From Gracilaria gracilis (lineage: Eukaryota; Rhodophyta; Florideophyceae; Gracilariales; Gracilariaceae), in contig JARGSG010000054.1 of the NCBI GenBank assembly GCA_030374805.1, positions 62,001-126,000 of the forward strand: DNA of 64,000 nt, written 5' to 3'. Position 1 is the first letter of the stretch. The number at the start of each line of letters is the position of its first letter. This document shows, one piece after another, positions 1 to 10,294 of the stretch. The notes beneath the pieces are model-generated. The model was not told where the DNA came from. It saw only the letters and a list, made by a program, of their open reading frames with translations, and did not search any database. The translations under genes were made by a program, and so were the position numbers.

Positions 1-2
1 CG

Positions 3-113
3 TTGCCGTCCGGCGGGGACAGTGGCGGCGGCGCCACCAAGGTGATCGCGAAGAAGACACGGAAAGGACGGGTGGTCAAGTCGTTGAGCAAAACGCGCGA
101 TGACTGGAGTTAG
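3..113 (+). CDS. C-terminal end of an unidentified basic protein (partial)
   Basis: An open frame enters from the left edge and ends at a TAG at 111-113, giving 36 residues. The start lies outside the window. The segment is Gly/Ser-rich, then strongly basic (motifs KKTRKGR and KSLSKTRDDW). An AATAAA follows about 25 bp after the stop, which supports this frame as a real gene end. The tail suggests a nuclear or nucleic-acid-binding protein, but too little is present to assign a family. It converges on the RAMP4-like gene, about 95 bp stop to stop. Confidence 0.5.
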   Translation: MPSGGDSGGGATKVIAKKTRKGRVVKSLSKTRDDWS

Positions 114-138
114 AAGGCAATGCATGTATATACAAACA

Positions 139-144
139 AATAAA
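139..144 (+). promoter_or_regulatory. Polyadenylation signal AATAAA
   Basis: Canonical AATAAA 26 bp after the stop of the partial gene at 3-113, in the short space before the convergent RAMP4-like gene. Confidence 0.4.
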
Positions 145-208
145 GACACTGCGTTGTGCGCTGTGCGTGCGGTTTAATGTACGGTTTCTCTAGCTTGTCA
201 ACAGTAAT

Positions 209-412
209 TTAAAGACGTGGTCTGAACACTTCGAGCAGCCCGGAGCCGATGACCACAAAGGCGAAGAAGGCAATGAGAAGCGGGGCCATCCCGTAGCCGT
301 CGTCGTTGTTGTTCTTGCGCTGCGAGGAGTTGGTGGCCACCTTTCGCGTCACGTTCTTGTCGAAGCGCGTGGTGGCCTTGCGCAGACGGGCGGCGTTATT
401 TGAGGACGGCAT
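209..412 (-). CDS. SERP1: RAMP4/SERP1-like ER translocon-associated membrane protein
   Basis: 67-residue single-exon protein. RAMP4/SERP1 (yeast Ysy6) is a small tail-anchored ER protein that associates with Sec61 and ribosomes during membrane-protein insertion and ER stress. The family is about 65 residues long, and this copy matches that. Seen here: a basic N-terminus with the family-like FDKNVTRK segment (about residues 17-24), a polar linker containing NNNDDG, then one C-terminal membrane segment (about residues 41-60, starting MAPLLIAFFAF) and a short basic tail ending RPRL. The GxG-type small residues in the membrane segment also fit. The start at 412 is the only methionine giving the full family length. 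It shares a divergent upstream region with lipin. Main alternative: another small tail-anchored protein such as Sec61-beta, which lacks the KN(V/I)T motif. Confidence 0.78.
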   Translation of the reverse strand: MPSSNNAARLRKATTRFDKNVTRKVATNSSQRKNNNDDGYGMAPLLIAFFAFVVIGSGLLEVFRPRL

Positions 413-1146
413 AGTGAATACACTTGGGGTGAAGGCGGAAACAAGACGGAGAGCAGCGGGAACTGTGCAGAATGGACGAGGCGAATGCCAAGCTCAGGGC
501 GGTGCGGGAGGGGGGTGGACGGTCGGTGAGAACGCGGCTTTATAGCTCGGGCGCGTTCGTTGCTGGCGCTTGGAATTTGGGAATGGACGCGCCCGCCACC
601 AAATCGATTGACGGAATGCTGACGACAGCTGATTTGCTGCCGCTTACGGGGACCGCGCTGTCCGCGTGCTGGCGTGCTGTGCACGTGGACACCGCCCCCA
701 CGTGGTGTCCCACATTCGCGGAGATACGATACGGAGCTGATTTGCGCATGGAGCACAGGTTGCGAAGGGAATCAATGGAATATGCAGGTCGCACAAGTGC
801 CGCGTCAGTACGCCAACCAGAGCGCGCCATGTGTGGCGTGCCGCCACCCAATTGGCCGCCGCGCGCGCACGCTGCGCAGGTGCCGTGATGCACGCTCCAA
901 GTTGGCGCCTCCAAAGCGAAGCGCCGCCTGCTACGACAGCACGCAAAGCGGCTTGCCGCAGCGCCAGCCCCGTCGATATCACCCCGCACAGCTGCGCTAC
1001 CAAAGCGCCTTCTTCCTCCGCCCGTCCGCCCGCCAGCTGCCGCTACGCCGCTCCGCGCTGCCGCTACCGCCGCCCCGCGCTGCCCGTCGTGTCGCTGGTC
1101 CAACGCGCTTCTTCATGTGGACGCGTGCTCGTCGCAGTTGACGACC
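413..1146. promoter_or_regulatory. Divergent upstream region between RAMP4 and lipin genes
   Basis: 734 bp of GC-rich DNA between two genes read outwards. Open frames occur on both strands but overlap each other and have low-complexity Arg/Ala/Pro composition, so I read them as by-products of base composition. No clear TATA box was found. This must hold both promoters and 5' UTRs. Confidence 0.45.
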
Positions 1147-4100
1147 ATGTCAGCGTATGTGGGCAAGCTGTTCACCACCCTGTCCTCCGCCTTCACCGAC
1201 TTCAACACCGCCACGCTCTCCGGCGCCATCGACATCCTCGTCATCGAAGACGATCATGGCCGCCGACACTCCACCCCGTTCCACGTCCGTTTCGGCAAGC
1301 TGCAGCTGCTCAAAGCGCGCGGTATCCCCGTTAACATCGAGCTCAACGGCACCAAAACCAACCTGCGCATGTTCCTGGGCGCTGCCGGTGAGGCCTATTT
1401 TTTCAACCCGCACGCCGCCGTCGCTAACACCTCCCTCGACTTTGACGTCGAGCCGCCGCAACATCTCCCTCTGAATCACCCTAATCACCATCTTCAACCG
1501 CCTTTCGATCTCCCCACTAAAGCTGCCACTCAACAACTTCCATCTACTTCCCAACTCTTCCCGTCTTCTTCCCCCGCCCAACCTTCTGTACCAACGCACT
1601 CTGTACCATCCGACTTTGATCCCTCCTGCTCCGCCATCGCCATCGTGCCCTCGCAGGTCCTTTCGTCCGATCTCGTCCCGTCCGACCGTCGCTTCGAGTA
1701 CTGTTCCGACTCGGATGTGGAGCTTACGCGTGCCGAACGAGACGGCACCGCACACGTCGCGCAGACCACCCATTCCCCACCTGTCTGTCTGTCCGATCGC
1801 TCCGATCGCAACTGGTCCACCGCCGTAACTGTATCCTTCGCTCAATTTCACTTGCAACACTCGCTCCCCGCCGCCGCCGCCGCCACTGCCGCCGCCACTG
1901 CCACCGCCACTGCCACCGCCACTGCTACTGCCACTGCCGCCACCCCATCCGCCGACCGCCCGTCGCCGCCGGCCGAAACTCACCCCGTCGATGACTTCAG
2001 TGAGGCGCTTTTTGATCTCCCCGCCACGCCGCCGTCGGCCAGACGCCGGCCTGCCGCGCCGTCTGACGCTTCGCCCAAGCGCAATGTCTCGCCTCATGCT
2101 GCGTTGAGTGCGCGCGCTTCTCCTTGCGACTCCGTCCGTTCTCCGCCGTGCACGCCCGTCCGAACGCCGCCCGCCGCGGATGGAGTACGACCGGCGTCGC
2201 CCATGCGAGAATCGTCTGGGGCGAACGGCACTTCCGTAAGCGCGACTTGCAGCCCGCGCCAGCTTTCGCCTCCGCATAGCCCCGCTTCTACTGCTGATGA
2301 TCCGAGTTTGTCCGCGTCGCCGCACCCGCAAACAGCTCAAGTCGCAGAGAATGGACTGAGCACCACGCCACCCTCGACAAATGGTAACTGCTCTGATCGG
2401 TCGTCGACATCGCCACTGAGTTCGCGTGGCGAGTCTTCCTCCAGTCCTGCATCGCCGTCCGCTGCAGAGCGTTTGTGTCAGACGCCAAGCTCGACGTCTG
2501 GTTCATGCAGCATACAAAATGGAGAAAGCGATGCTCCCAATCTGGCTCCGCAGAAGAACGTCCATGCTGAAGACGGCACGCCCGTGGCTGCGGACAGAGT
2601 AACAACTTCAGCAATATCAACTTCCAGAGAGCTGGCTCAGACTTCATGTACAGAAATCGATACCACCCACGACACTCTTGTTGAGATTGCAGCGCAGGCT
2701 TCAACAGAGCCGAAGCCGCCCCATCATTCGGTTCAACGGAACTGTGATGGAAACGATGAGAGCTGTGAAGACCACCACAGACTTAATGGAAAGGTTAAGG
2801 CTCCCACAGATCACAATCGATCCATCGCGGCACTGGACGGGGATTGCTATCAGGCTAAAATTGCAGCGCAACCTACCACAGAGGCGGTGTCTATCGAACT
2901 CGGGACGGCAGCGCCAGAGAAATTCGCAGAGCCTGATTCAAAGCGAGAAGAAAGCGTAAACGACTCAACTGAAAAGTCTCAGTCACTCCACCTGTTTTCG
3001 GATGGGGAGCAGCTCAAAGAAGAGACTGATGGTTCGATCCCAATGTCGCTTTGTGGGAATCTAATTACTGAGAACATGACTTCTGAACAATCTCTGCACT
3101 TATTTAACGAACATCAGATACAGTACGAAGACTTTGTCAAGAACCCTGAAATTTTGTACGACCCCTCCCTCATGTTTCGGGTAGAAGGCAGACTGGTCAA
3201 CTTCAAAATAGCGGCTCCCTATGTGTTCTCCGCGGCATGCTTCCGTAAAAACCCGAATCTGGATGCACTAATGAAAAGCAAAAGGAATGAGGGAGAGGTT
3301 GGTGATGAAGCTCCGAAACCGACTCCTCCAGCCCGTCGGTTTCGGTGGTTCTCTTGGTCGAACGCGACAGCGGAGGGCAGTCCTGACGACGGTATAGAAG
3401 GGGAAGGCGTTGAAAGGACTGACACAGAGAAACGATTGGAACACGATGACGAATTCAAACTGGAGGGCCCTCCCGCCGTACCCAACGGTGAAGCCGAACT
3501 GGTGCAGCAAGGAGCTAAACCAGTGGAGGAAGAGGCGGTAACTGATGGAAAGGATGCGGAAGCGGAAAGCTGCGAAGAGACGGAAGAGAGCTCCAAAGAT
3601 CCAGGGGATTCGACTGACGCTCCCTTGCAAACCCCAGACGCAAATGTACCGGGCATGGTATCATTTTCAGATATTGACCCAAATGCTCTGTCGCTGATAC
3701 CAACTTCGGAGCAGTTGATGCAACTCGAGCTGAAACCTGGTCCAAACACGATACGCTTTATCGTAGAATCAAGTTCAGTGGAACTGAATTGCCGAATATT
3801 TCTCTGGAGCTGTCACACGAAGATTGTAATATCTGATGTGGATGGTACGATTACGCGCAGTGATGTTCTGGGTCATCTGCTGCCGGCCGTGGGTCGAGAT
3901 TGGAGCCAAGTTGGAGTGGCTGGGCTTTACTCCCAGATTGAGAAGAATGGATACAAAATCTTATACCTTACAGCGAGGCCAATAGGTCAAGCGAGCCAAA
4001 CACGAGCTTTTCTTCATAGCGTAACCCAGGGGAGCGCAAAGCTTCCGAACGGACCAGTTCTGATGAGCCCTAACCGATTGGTGGAGAGCTTCGCTAGGGA

Positions 4101-4485
4101 AGTTATAAGGCGACGCCCCCATGAGTTTAAGATTGCCGCCCTTCGTGAAGTACGTAGTCTGTTTTCACCGGACTACAATCCATTTCATGCCGGTTTCGGT
4201 AATCGGGAGACTGATGTGATATCATATCGAGCAGTGGGACTCATTCCTCAAAGGATTTTTGTGGTCAACACCAGAGGGGAATTGGCCGTTATGAAAGCCC
4301 GCTACGAAAGCACGGCGTCATACAGCTCACTACAGGATTTGGTTGAAAACGTTTTCCCAGATATCTCCGGACGGACTGGGTTTGAAATGATTCGCGCAAT
4401 CACCGATACGGCTACATTCAATGACTGGAAGTGGTGGAAAGGCTCATTGCCAGAGGTTGATTTCGATGCCCTACTCGGTGAATAG
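1147..4485 (+). CDS. LPIN: Lipin-type phosphatidate phosphatase (PAP1)
   Basis: 1112-residue single-exon protein. Lipins are Mg-dependent phosphatidate phosphatases that make diacylglycerol at the ER and nuclear envelope for triacylglycerol and phospholipid synthesis. Domains seen: N-terminal lipin domain at about residues 1-95 (YVGKLF, then ATLSGAIDILV, then the Gly of GEAYFF), a long low-complexity Ser/Pro/Thr linker with an Ala-Thr repeat, acidic stretches, and the C-terminal LNS2 HAD-type catalytic domain from about residue 885. The catalytic DVDGT motif is at residues 897-901, followed by TARPIGQA. I chose the ATG at 1147 (context ACCATG) because family members start just before YVG; an in-frame ATG at 1117 would add ten unrelated residues. 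It is longer than yeast Pah1 (862) mainly through the linker. No intron is visible. Confidence 0.93.
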   Translation: MSAYVGKLFTTLSSAFTDFNTATLSGAIDILVIEDDHGRRHSTPFHVRFGKLQLLKARGIPVNIELNGTKTNLRMFLGAAGEAYFFNPHAAVANTSLDFDVEPPQHLPLNHPNHHLQPPFDLPTKAATQQLPSTSQLFPSSSPAQPSVPTHSVPSDFDPSCSAIAIVPSQVLSSDLVPSDRRFEYCSDSDVELTRAERDGTAHVAQTTHSPPVCLSDRSDRNWSTAVTVSFAQFHLQHSLPAAAAATAAATATATATATATATAATPSADRPSPPAETHPVDDFSEALFDLPATPPSARRRPAAPSDASPKRNVSPHAALSARASPCDSVRSPPCTPVRTPPAADGVRPASPMRESSGANGTSVSATCSPRQLSPPHSPASTADDPSLSASPHPQTAQVAENGLSTTPPSTNGNCSDRSSTSPLSSRGESSSSPASPSAAERLCQTPSSTSGSCSIQNGESDAPNLAPQKNVHAEDGTPVAADRVTTSAISTSRELAQTSCTEIDTTHDTLVEIAAQASTEPKPPHHSVQRNCDGNDESCEDHHRLNGKVKAPTDHNRSIAALDGDCYQAKIAAQPTTEAVSIELGTAAPEKFAEPDSKREESVNDSTEKSQSLHLFSDGEQLKEETDGSIPMSLCGNLITENMTSEQSLHLFNEHQIQYEDFVKNPEILYDPSLMFRVEGRLVNFKIAAPYVFSAACFRKNPNLDALMKSKRNEGEVGDEAPKPTPPARRFRWFSWSNATAEGSPDDGIEGEGVERTDTEKRLEHDDEFKLEGPPAVPNGEAELVQQGAKPVEEEAVTDGKDAEAESCEETEESSKDPGDSTDAPLQTPDANVPGMVSFSDIDPNALSLIPTSEQLMQLELKPGPNTIRFIVESSSVELNCRIFLWSCHTKIVISDVDGTITRSDVLGHLLPAVGRDWSQVGVAGLYSQIEKNGYKILYLTARPIGQASQTRAFLHSVTQGSAKLPNGPVLMSPNRLVESFAREVIRRRPHEFKIAALREVRSLFSPDYNPFHAGFGNRETDVISYRAVGLIPQRIFVVNTRGELAVMKARYESTASYSSLQDLVENVFPDISGRTGFEMIRAITDTATFNDWKWWKGSLPEVDFDALLGE
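1868..1944 (+). repeat. GCC/ACT microsatellite inside the lipin linker
   Basis: Tandem GCC and (GCCACT/GCCACC)n units encode an alternating Ala-Thr tract in the lipin linker. The units are in frame multiples of three, so length changes would not break the gene. Confidence 0.8.
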
Positions 4486-4847
4486 CTCGTTCACTTTGAC
4501 CGCTTGTACAGTCTGACACGACACCATGCGGTAGTGTTCGGTCGAACTTACATTCTGTACATTTATAAATATAACAAGGTTGTGAATCTCGATATTAACA
4601 CGACAATTATCAACGGGTAGAATGGGGCAAGTGCTCTACTCCTAATTTGTAACTTGAGTACGACATCAGCGGAAACTGAAATTGAAAGAGCCATAACTCC
4701 CGTTCCAAATCCGCAAAACACTCCGTAGTCTTCTCAAAAGAACTTAATCGTCTATTGTAGTATTGGGATGAAGAAGAGATCTTGAACACATGTGTTGAGC
4801 ACCTATAGACACACATACGAAGATAGTTTCTGCATGTTGCTCAAATC
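4486..4847. other. Intergenic region after lipin, no gene seen
   Basis: Lipin 3' flank, AT-richer than the gene. No canonical AATAAA was found just after the stop and no supported coding frame. A 68-codon minus-strand frame here has no family features. Confidence 0.4.
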
Positions 4848-5141
4848 TTAACCCTTTTTAGACAGGAAATTCTTGTCTACTGAGCTAGACATAAGAAGAG
4901 CCAACCAGATGTTGAGGAAAATCCTCAAACAAAATGCTTCATGATGTAGCTGTAGAACATGTTGTACACGTGGGGCTGAGTGTTTCAATATAACGTTGCA
5001 ATCCACACTTTCTTTTGTCTATCCTGCTAGACATAAGCAAACTAGAAGCCAATCGCTAGTGTCATACAGTGTTATACCCAATCATACTAACAGCTTATGT
5101 CTATTAAGATAGATATAAGCTTCCCGTCTCAAAAGGGTTAA
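4848..5141. mobile_element. piggyBac-type MITE with TTAA ends
   Basis: A 294-bp non-coding element bounded by TTAA at 4848-4851 and 5138-5141. The left end after TTAA reads CCCTTTTTAGAC; the reverse complement of the right end reads CCCTTTTGAGAC (10 of 12 identical). Inside are repeated CTAGACATAAG boxes (near 4884 and 5027) and an inverted GCTTATGTCT near 5093. The same TTAACCCTTT ends and CTAGACATAA boxes occur in the larger piggyBac element at 30162-33414, so that family probably mobilised this MITE. Confidence 0.8.
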
Positions 5142-6054
5142 CCAGCAAGAAAGTACTTCGCAATTAGCGTCATTCTCGTTAACTGTTTTAAGATAGCAAT
5201 CTAGAAAATAAATGTGTCATTGCGCAAGCAGTCTACATACCCAAATATGTACATAATACGTACATATTTGGCTGAAAATGACTAATTGTTTGGATTGTTA
5301 GTCTTTTTCCTAAATCTCTATCACTTTTTTTTCAAACAATAATACAACAACTAATTTTTCCAATTGTAACACCAGTGATGTTCCCCAAATTTTATGACTA
5401 CCTCAATTACTGCAAAAAAGCTTAATTAGATCTAAAAATCTACAATATATATAAGAAGTCAGATGAAAAATAAATTTCTACTCTTCTCAATATAATTTAC
5501 TTTGTTTTAGGAATGAACAAAACAAAATTATTTCGATAGCAAATGTTTTTTGTAATAAATTTACCATAATGTGTTTTTTTTTTCGTGTTATTAGAGCAAA
5601 TTAAAAAATCTATTGAGGCATATATAGTTTCAAATTATGATATTAAATGGAAATTTCTAGAATAGTCTATATCAAATTAGTAAAAATTTATATGAGCACA
5701 TTTTCTTCCAGTTTATTATTCCTTTAAGTTTGATTATTTATAAAATATGGTGATTCAAATGATGGTCGTTGCACTTTGAAGGTAATTGCCGGAGAAAAAC
5801 TCAGGATTTAAAGATTTGATTTTTTGACGGAATGCCACTGATGCCATTTTGCATCCTTTGTATTGTTAAAAAAAACTAAGGCGGAGAGCAGGAATGATTT
5901 CAATGAAAACTCTAATTTATTTGTTTTTGGAAGTAAAGTCTCTGTACGTCTTAATTACCACGCCATTATCTGCATAATTTGGCTCTAGCCGCAAAGAGAA
6001 TTACCAAATTATCCTACTTAAATACTGAAAATCACTTAACTGTGCTGAGTGTGG
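5142..6054. other. AT-rich intergenic region with one perfect hairpin, no gene
   Basis: About 900 bp of AT-rich DNA with many short A and T runs and no supported coding frame. The one clear structure is a perfect 12-bp inverted repeat: CCAAATATGTAC at 5241-5252, a 7-base spacer, then its complement at 5260-5271. Confidence 0.5.
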
Positions 6055-6690
6055 AGCAACGCCTTTGGCGGGAAAAGCGCAGGCTCACGAAGACGTTCGG
6101 AATCTTCTCCTCGACAGGGCAGCACAGCGAACGGAGCACTCCGGGAATGACACAGCTAAGCCGGCTCTAAATCCGAGGTCAAACCACCACGACAAGCGTC
6201 GGAGCGTGAGGCTGATTAGTAGTCGGTAGAGATCCACGTGTTCACACGGTCACGAGATGAGTCCTCGAAAGAGAGTAGCACGGCAACGAAAAGGTGTCAG
6301 AAACGGGCCACTGCGAACAGGGCAAAAGGCAAACCCAAAAAAGAGAGAAAGCAAACCACCAGAGTGGGGAAAAGAGAGAGAGAATAAAGCAAACCCAATA
6401 CAGGGGCGAGTATACGACAATAGGTCGGAAGGAGACACACAAATAGTGGTTATACTCTGAGCGCCACAAGGGTGGGTAACTCTACCTGAACAACGCAGTC
6501 GTCACTCCACTTGGAGGTGAACAATCCACGAAGGCGTGATAGTTAGAGCCAGAAGCCCTTGCTTCGCAAGGGGCAGTTTACTCGGGGGAGCGGTGCTCAA
6601 CACTCTAAGTACTGAACTCGGCGCACCACTGACAATGGGTGCGCCGGGCAAAATAATCTATAAAATATCTAAGTAAATACAGCAATGCTG
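6055..6690 (+). mobile_element. Structured retroelement tail, copy R1
   Basis: Shares an ordered set of short blocks with 13020-13615 and 56325-56905: a small hairpin followed by GGAAA, then CGAAGACGTTCGGAATC, a CTC..ACAGGG..GCACAGC block, later a TAGAGCCA box, a second hairpin (CCCTTGC 6556-6562 with GCAAGGG 6566-6572) and a GC-rich terminal hairpin (GGCGCACC 6620-6627 with GGTGCGCC 6638-6645). It ends A-rich. No long coding frame; the 67- to 75-codon frames inside are on both strands and lack family features. In copy R3 this unit lies downstream of an RT-RNase H ORF, so I infer a 3' UTR of that retroelement family, here without its coding part (5'-truncated). Confidence 0.6.
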
Positions 6691-7094
6691 GGTGCACTGC
6701 CTCTGGCATATTCGTGCTACACGGGTGCTATTCACACCCGCTAAGCGGTGTTTCGAGCCGTGCAATCCACGTGTACATGTGTGGAAATTACCTCAGCGAG
6801 GCGACACGCTAATAGCGGTGTAGCTCATATATATCTACTAACGCATGATGCGGAAATTAACTAAGTACCTCAAATAGCCTCCAAGGAGTGTTGTCCTTCA
6901 CTGGGGAAACGGCATACTCTAGATTTAAAATATTTTTTCGGTGCAAAAGATCTGTAGCAAACGTGTCCAGGGTTCTGGTGTATTTTAATACACAAATGTT
7001 ATCCCCATGCTCCGTTGGAGCCTAAGTATTGGAGTTATAATGTTATGAGGCCAAGGAGCTCCATTTGTAGCTCACCGCACCCAAATTACTGACC
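6691..7094. other. No gene seen
   Basis: About 400 bp between the structured tail and the repeat-rich flank of the next element. No supported coding frame or clear repeat beyond short CG-rich palindromic runs near 6720-6780. Confidence 0.35.
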
Positions 7095-7272
7095 TCACTA
7101 CTGGGCTCGCTACTGGGTGCCCAACTGAGGGCGCTCCTGGGCTCGCTACTCTGCTTGGGCTCCCAACTAAGCTCTCCAGTACCAATTGAGGGCCCAGTTG
7201 GACTATAAACATACTGGGTTCCAGAAAGGAGCACAGTATGGGCGCTCTACTGGGCTCACTTGTGGGCACTCT
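7095..7272. repeat. Degenerate TACTGGGCTCGC repeats flanking a dead DDE element
   Basis: Units close to CTACTGGGCTCGC recur with drift (for example near 7097, 7110, 7137 and 7246). The last unit, just left of the TA at 7272-7273, closely matches the sequence just right of the element's other end (9026-9051). They may be outer subterminal repeats of the DDE element or an older tandem array at its target. Confidence 0.5.
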
Positions 7273-7273
7273 A

Positions 7274-9025
7274 CACTCAGTAACAGCAATTAATGTAGGC
7301 GTCTATTTAGTGTGGGTACAGATAATACAATTGTCTACTTCAATTCTTGTTCAAAGAGGTTTGCTATGGGAAACAACTATTGTGGGCTTCATGAGAACAG
7401 AACGAAGCAACCGCCAATGGTCCCAAACTTATGATTTCGAGAGCAACCAAACATTTTCCATCTCTTTTCCGAGGAAACACTAAGGCAAATTTGCAGAAGG
7501 CGAGTAGAATTTGGAAGAACAGAGAACTATACTTAAACGAAGACGGTTCTTCACAACAACGTGGACTTTGCACGACGATCACCAGGTCTACTTGCTTTGG
7601 AGTGAAACGAACATATTTGAAGGCACGCGGGGGAAGAGGTAGGAAAATTAGGCCATGGGTTGAAGCACTCCATAGAGACTTGGTTTCAGAATTTGACCGT
7701 CTTCGCAAGCTGGGGGTGAAGTTCAATTGGAGGACATTGAAGAGTTTAGCGATGGCTCTGATTGGGAATTCTACAAATTTCGTATACCACAGAAAACTCA
7801 TGGACGAGAAACACCAGATAAGCATCACCCAATGTGTCAATCGGCGATGAATACAAAATTTTGCCTATCGTCACAGAATTGCTAGCCGTTCTATCACTGG
7901 AGAGCACCTCCTTTCCCCCGCAAATGAAACATTGATTCATAAGGAAATTTCTTATGATCTTGGATTTCTGTGCAGATCGTTTCGCAACGGCGAGCTCGAC
8001 GAAGACGTCGTTGAGAATGCTGATGAAACTCATTTTGTCATAAATGTCGACAACGGTAAGACATTAGGATTCTCGGGAGATATGGTTGTGAAATGAGCTG
8101 ATGTGGTGTTTCGTGGAGAAGGCATGATGATGGTTGTGCGTATCAGTGGTGGTAGAAATGCAAAGATTGAACCTGCGTTCATGGTTTTCACAAACCAGAA
8201 CAGAAGTTACCCCATTCGAGGAGTTCCAGGTGATGTCGATGGTGTCTCTTACCGAAGCGGACCCAGAGGTTAGATGGACACGATCGTAATGCCACAATGG
8301 ATTTCGGAAGAGAAAGTGATCAAGCGGGTACTTCATGGACGCAAACATATTCTTTTTATCGACAATTGTAGCGGTTACAATCCAACAGCGGCCCTTGAAG
8401 AGGCAACCCGGCGTATCAAAACGGAGTTGCGCTATTTATCAAAAACGCAACCCATATAGGTCAACCAGCTGACTCGTTTATCGTCCGAAAAGTAAAGAGT
8501 GCGTGGGGTAGGCGTTGGGAAAAGCAGAAAATGGATCTTATATTGAGTAAGGAATGGTCTGGTTCTTGAAAGCATTTCAACCCAAGGAAGACTCACTTTC
8601 TCAAGCTTGCGGTTGCGGCTATAAGAGATGTTAACCGTTAGCGTGATGCTGGTGGTCTCACGTACGCCCGAAAGGCAATGATTCGAACAGGGCTAGCTTT
8701 TAATCTAAATGGGATGTGGGAGGAGAAGCAACTGTTCCCAGAACTGCAAGAAATCATTAAGAAGCACAGATCGCACTTTGAAGGTGCCTCTGTGACCCCG
8801 AGACAGGGAGAAGTCAGCTGATTTGCTTTGTGTGGTGTGTTGTGAGCTTAACACTTGACCCACACTATATTTGGCGTGTCAATTTAATGTAGTCCACATT
8901 AAATGGGTTAGTACCACATATAGTGTGGTACCAAATTTATTGTGGTCCACTTCAATATTGGTCTCCTTGACGCCAAAAGCGTTACAGTGAGTAATGTGGC
9001 CTACATTGATTGCGGTCACTGGGTG
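7274..9025 (+). mobile_element. Dead copy of the TA-flanked DDE element at 57023
   Basis: Bounded by TA at 7272-7273 and 9026-9027. The left end CACTCAGTAACAGCAATTAA and the right end (reverse complement CACCCAGTGACCGCAATCAA) match the termini of the intact element at 57023-59068. Subterminal boxes of the type ATGTGG(G/T)..CCACATTAA recur near both ends, for example around 8860-8945. 1752 bp against 2046 bp in the intact copy, so internal sequence has been lost. Confidence 0.75.
7431..8821 (+). pseudogene. Broken DDE transposase (relative of the gene at 57251)
   Basis: Reading frames in plus orientation align in order with the transposase at 57251-58879. They share the VSEFDRLRKLGVKFNW segment (about 7686-7735), the first catalytic block NADETHF (about 8017-8037), the PIRGVP segment (about 8211), the second catalytic block IDNCSG (about 8359) and the third block QPADSF (about 8464-8484). 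Stops and frameshifts occur throughout (for example TGA at 8095 and TAG at 8272), and the N-terminus is missing. Not functional. Confidence 0.8.
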
Positions 9026-9027
9026 TA

Positions 9028-10294
9028 CTGGGCTTACCTCTGGGCACTGTACGTTACAATGTCTTGTGATCCCAGAATTGGGCTTCCTTCTACCCTACCT
9101 GCCCGACGGTCTTCCGGACCGTCAGACACCTTGCTCGGTGGGCTTATTAAGTTTGCGAATCAGTATCTTCAAGCTTGCTGTCGGGATTTCTGGGCACAAT
9201 AGACTAGGTGCAATTTGTGTTAGAACGAAAAAGTACGGTTGCTCAGAATCCTGGATGCAATGTTGGTCTTTTTTGAACCTGTGGCTTGAGGGTGTTAACC
9301 CTAGTATGGCTTTCCTGATACGATTCAGAAACAATAACCTTCATCATTTTCAAGCCAACATTCGTCGCACTTCGTATTTTTGTCAATCATCTTGAACTTC
9401 CGTCGTTATATCTAGTGCCCTTTTTGTGGTTCAATGAGTCTGGCAGATGCTAGATTATTTCTTTCTTTAGATGATGCGAAGCTGATAATTGCATTCGGAA
9501 AAAGGCCGGAACTGTTCACACATACGATGGGGGCAGCGACTGGGTATCTTTACTGAAAATATTTCTCTGACAGGTCGATGGCCGTCTTGTTCTGGAGAGC
9601 ATGTCGAAAATTTCTTTAGCTAAAATACAATGCGTTGCATCTCTTTACGACCAATTAGACCTCCATGTACCTGTGTGATGAACCTCTACGATTATTTGCG
9701 TCACTGTGTCGTTGAGTTCCCCCAGTTGTGCCTGCGTCCAATTGGACCTCTATGATCATTTTGAAGATTGCCTCCTTCAATTTCAAGTTGTAAAAGTTAT
9801 ACTGTTGCAATGGGAAGACAAAAACGTTACGCTACTTGCAAATGGATAACAACACTACCCAGGCAGAACTCGTTCAACAAGAACTAATAGAGTTTAAATT
9901 GATTAGCATACAAGAGCACTGAAACCGTAATTGGATGAGGAACAAACTCAAGGAATTTTCATCAATGTCTAAGTTTACTGAATATTCCATGAATGTAAGT
10001 TTTTGAAAAAATTAACTTCCATGGAAATGCCTTGACATTTTATTGACAAGGGTCATTTGCAAATACCAAGTAATGTTAGTTCAATGACAACGAGTTTTGC
10101 CATGGTTCCTTCATTGCAAATAAAACCTTTACCACTCAAAGAACTCTAAGAACCCTCAGTTACCACATTAAGATTTAAATCCCTGGAATTTGACGACATA
10201 TTTCTGGACGTTTTGTAGATCGCCGCCCCGCGGAGGAACGTTTTTCAGAACTATACTGGTGTGCCATTGATTCTAAATATTTAACGCATATCGC
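9028..10294. other. No gene seen
   Basis: About 1.27 kb without a supported coding frame. The first 25 bp repeat the TACTGGGCT-type unit found left of the dead DDE element. The rest is moderately AT-rich, with only short overlapping frames. Confidence 0.35.

Noticed and set aside
349..1103. Overlapping 119- to 187-codon frames on both strands upstream of lipin
   Set aside because: They overlap each other and have compositional Arg/Ala/Pro bias; best explained by high GC in a promoter region.
1150..2340. 396-codon minus-strand frame opposite lipin
   Set aside because: Arg/Gly-rich mirror of the GC-rich lipin coding strand; no motif, and the plus strand is a clear lipin gene.
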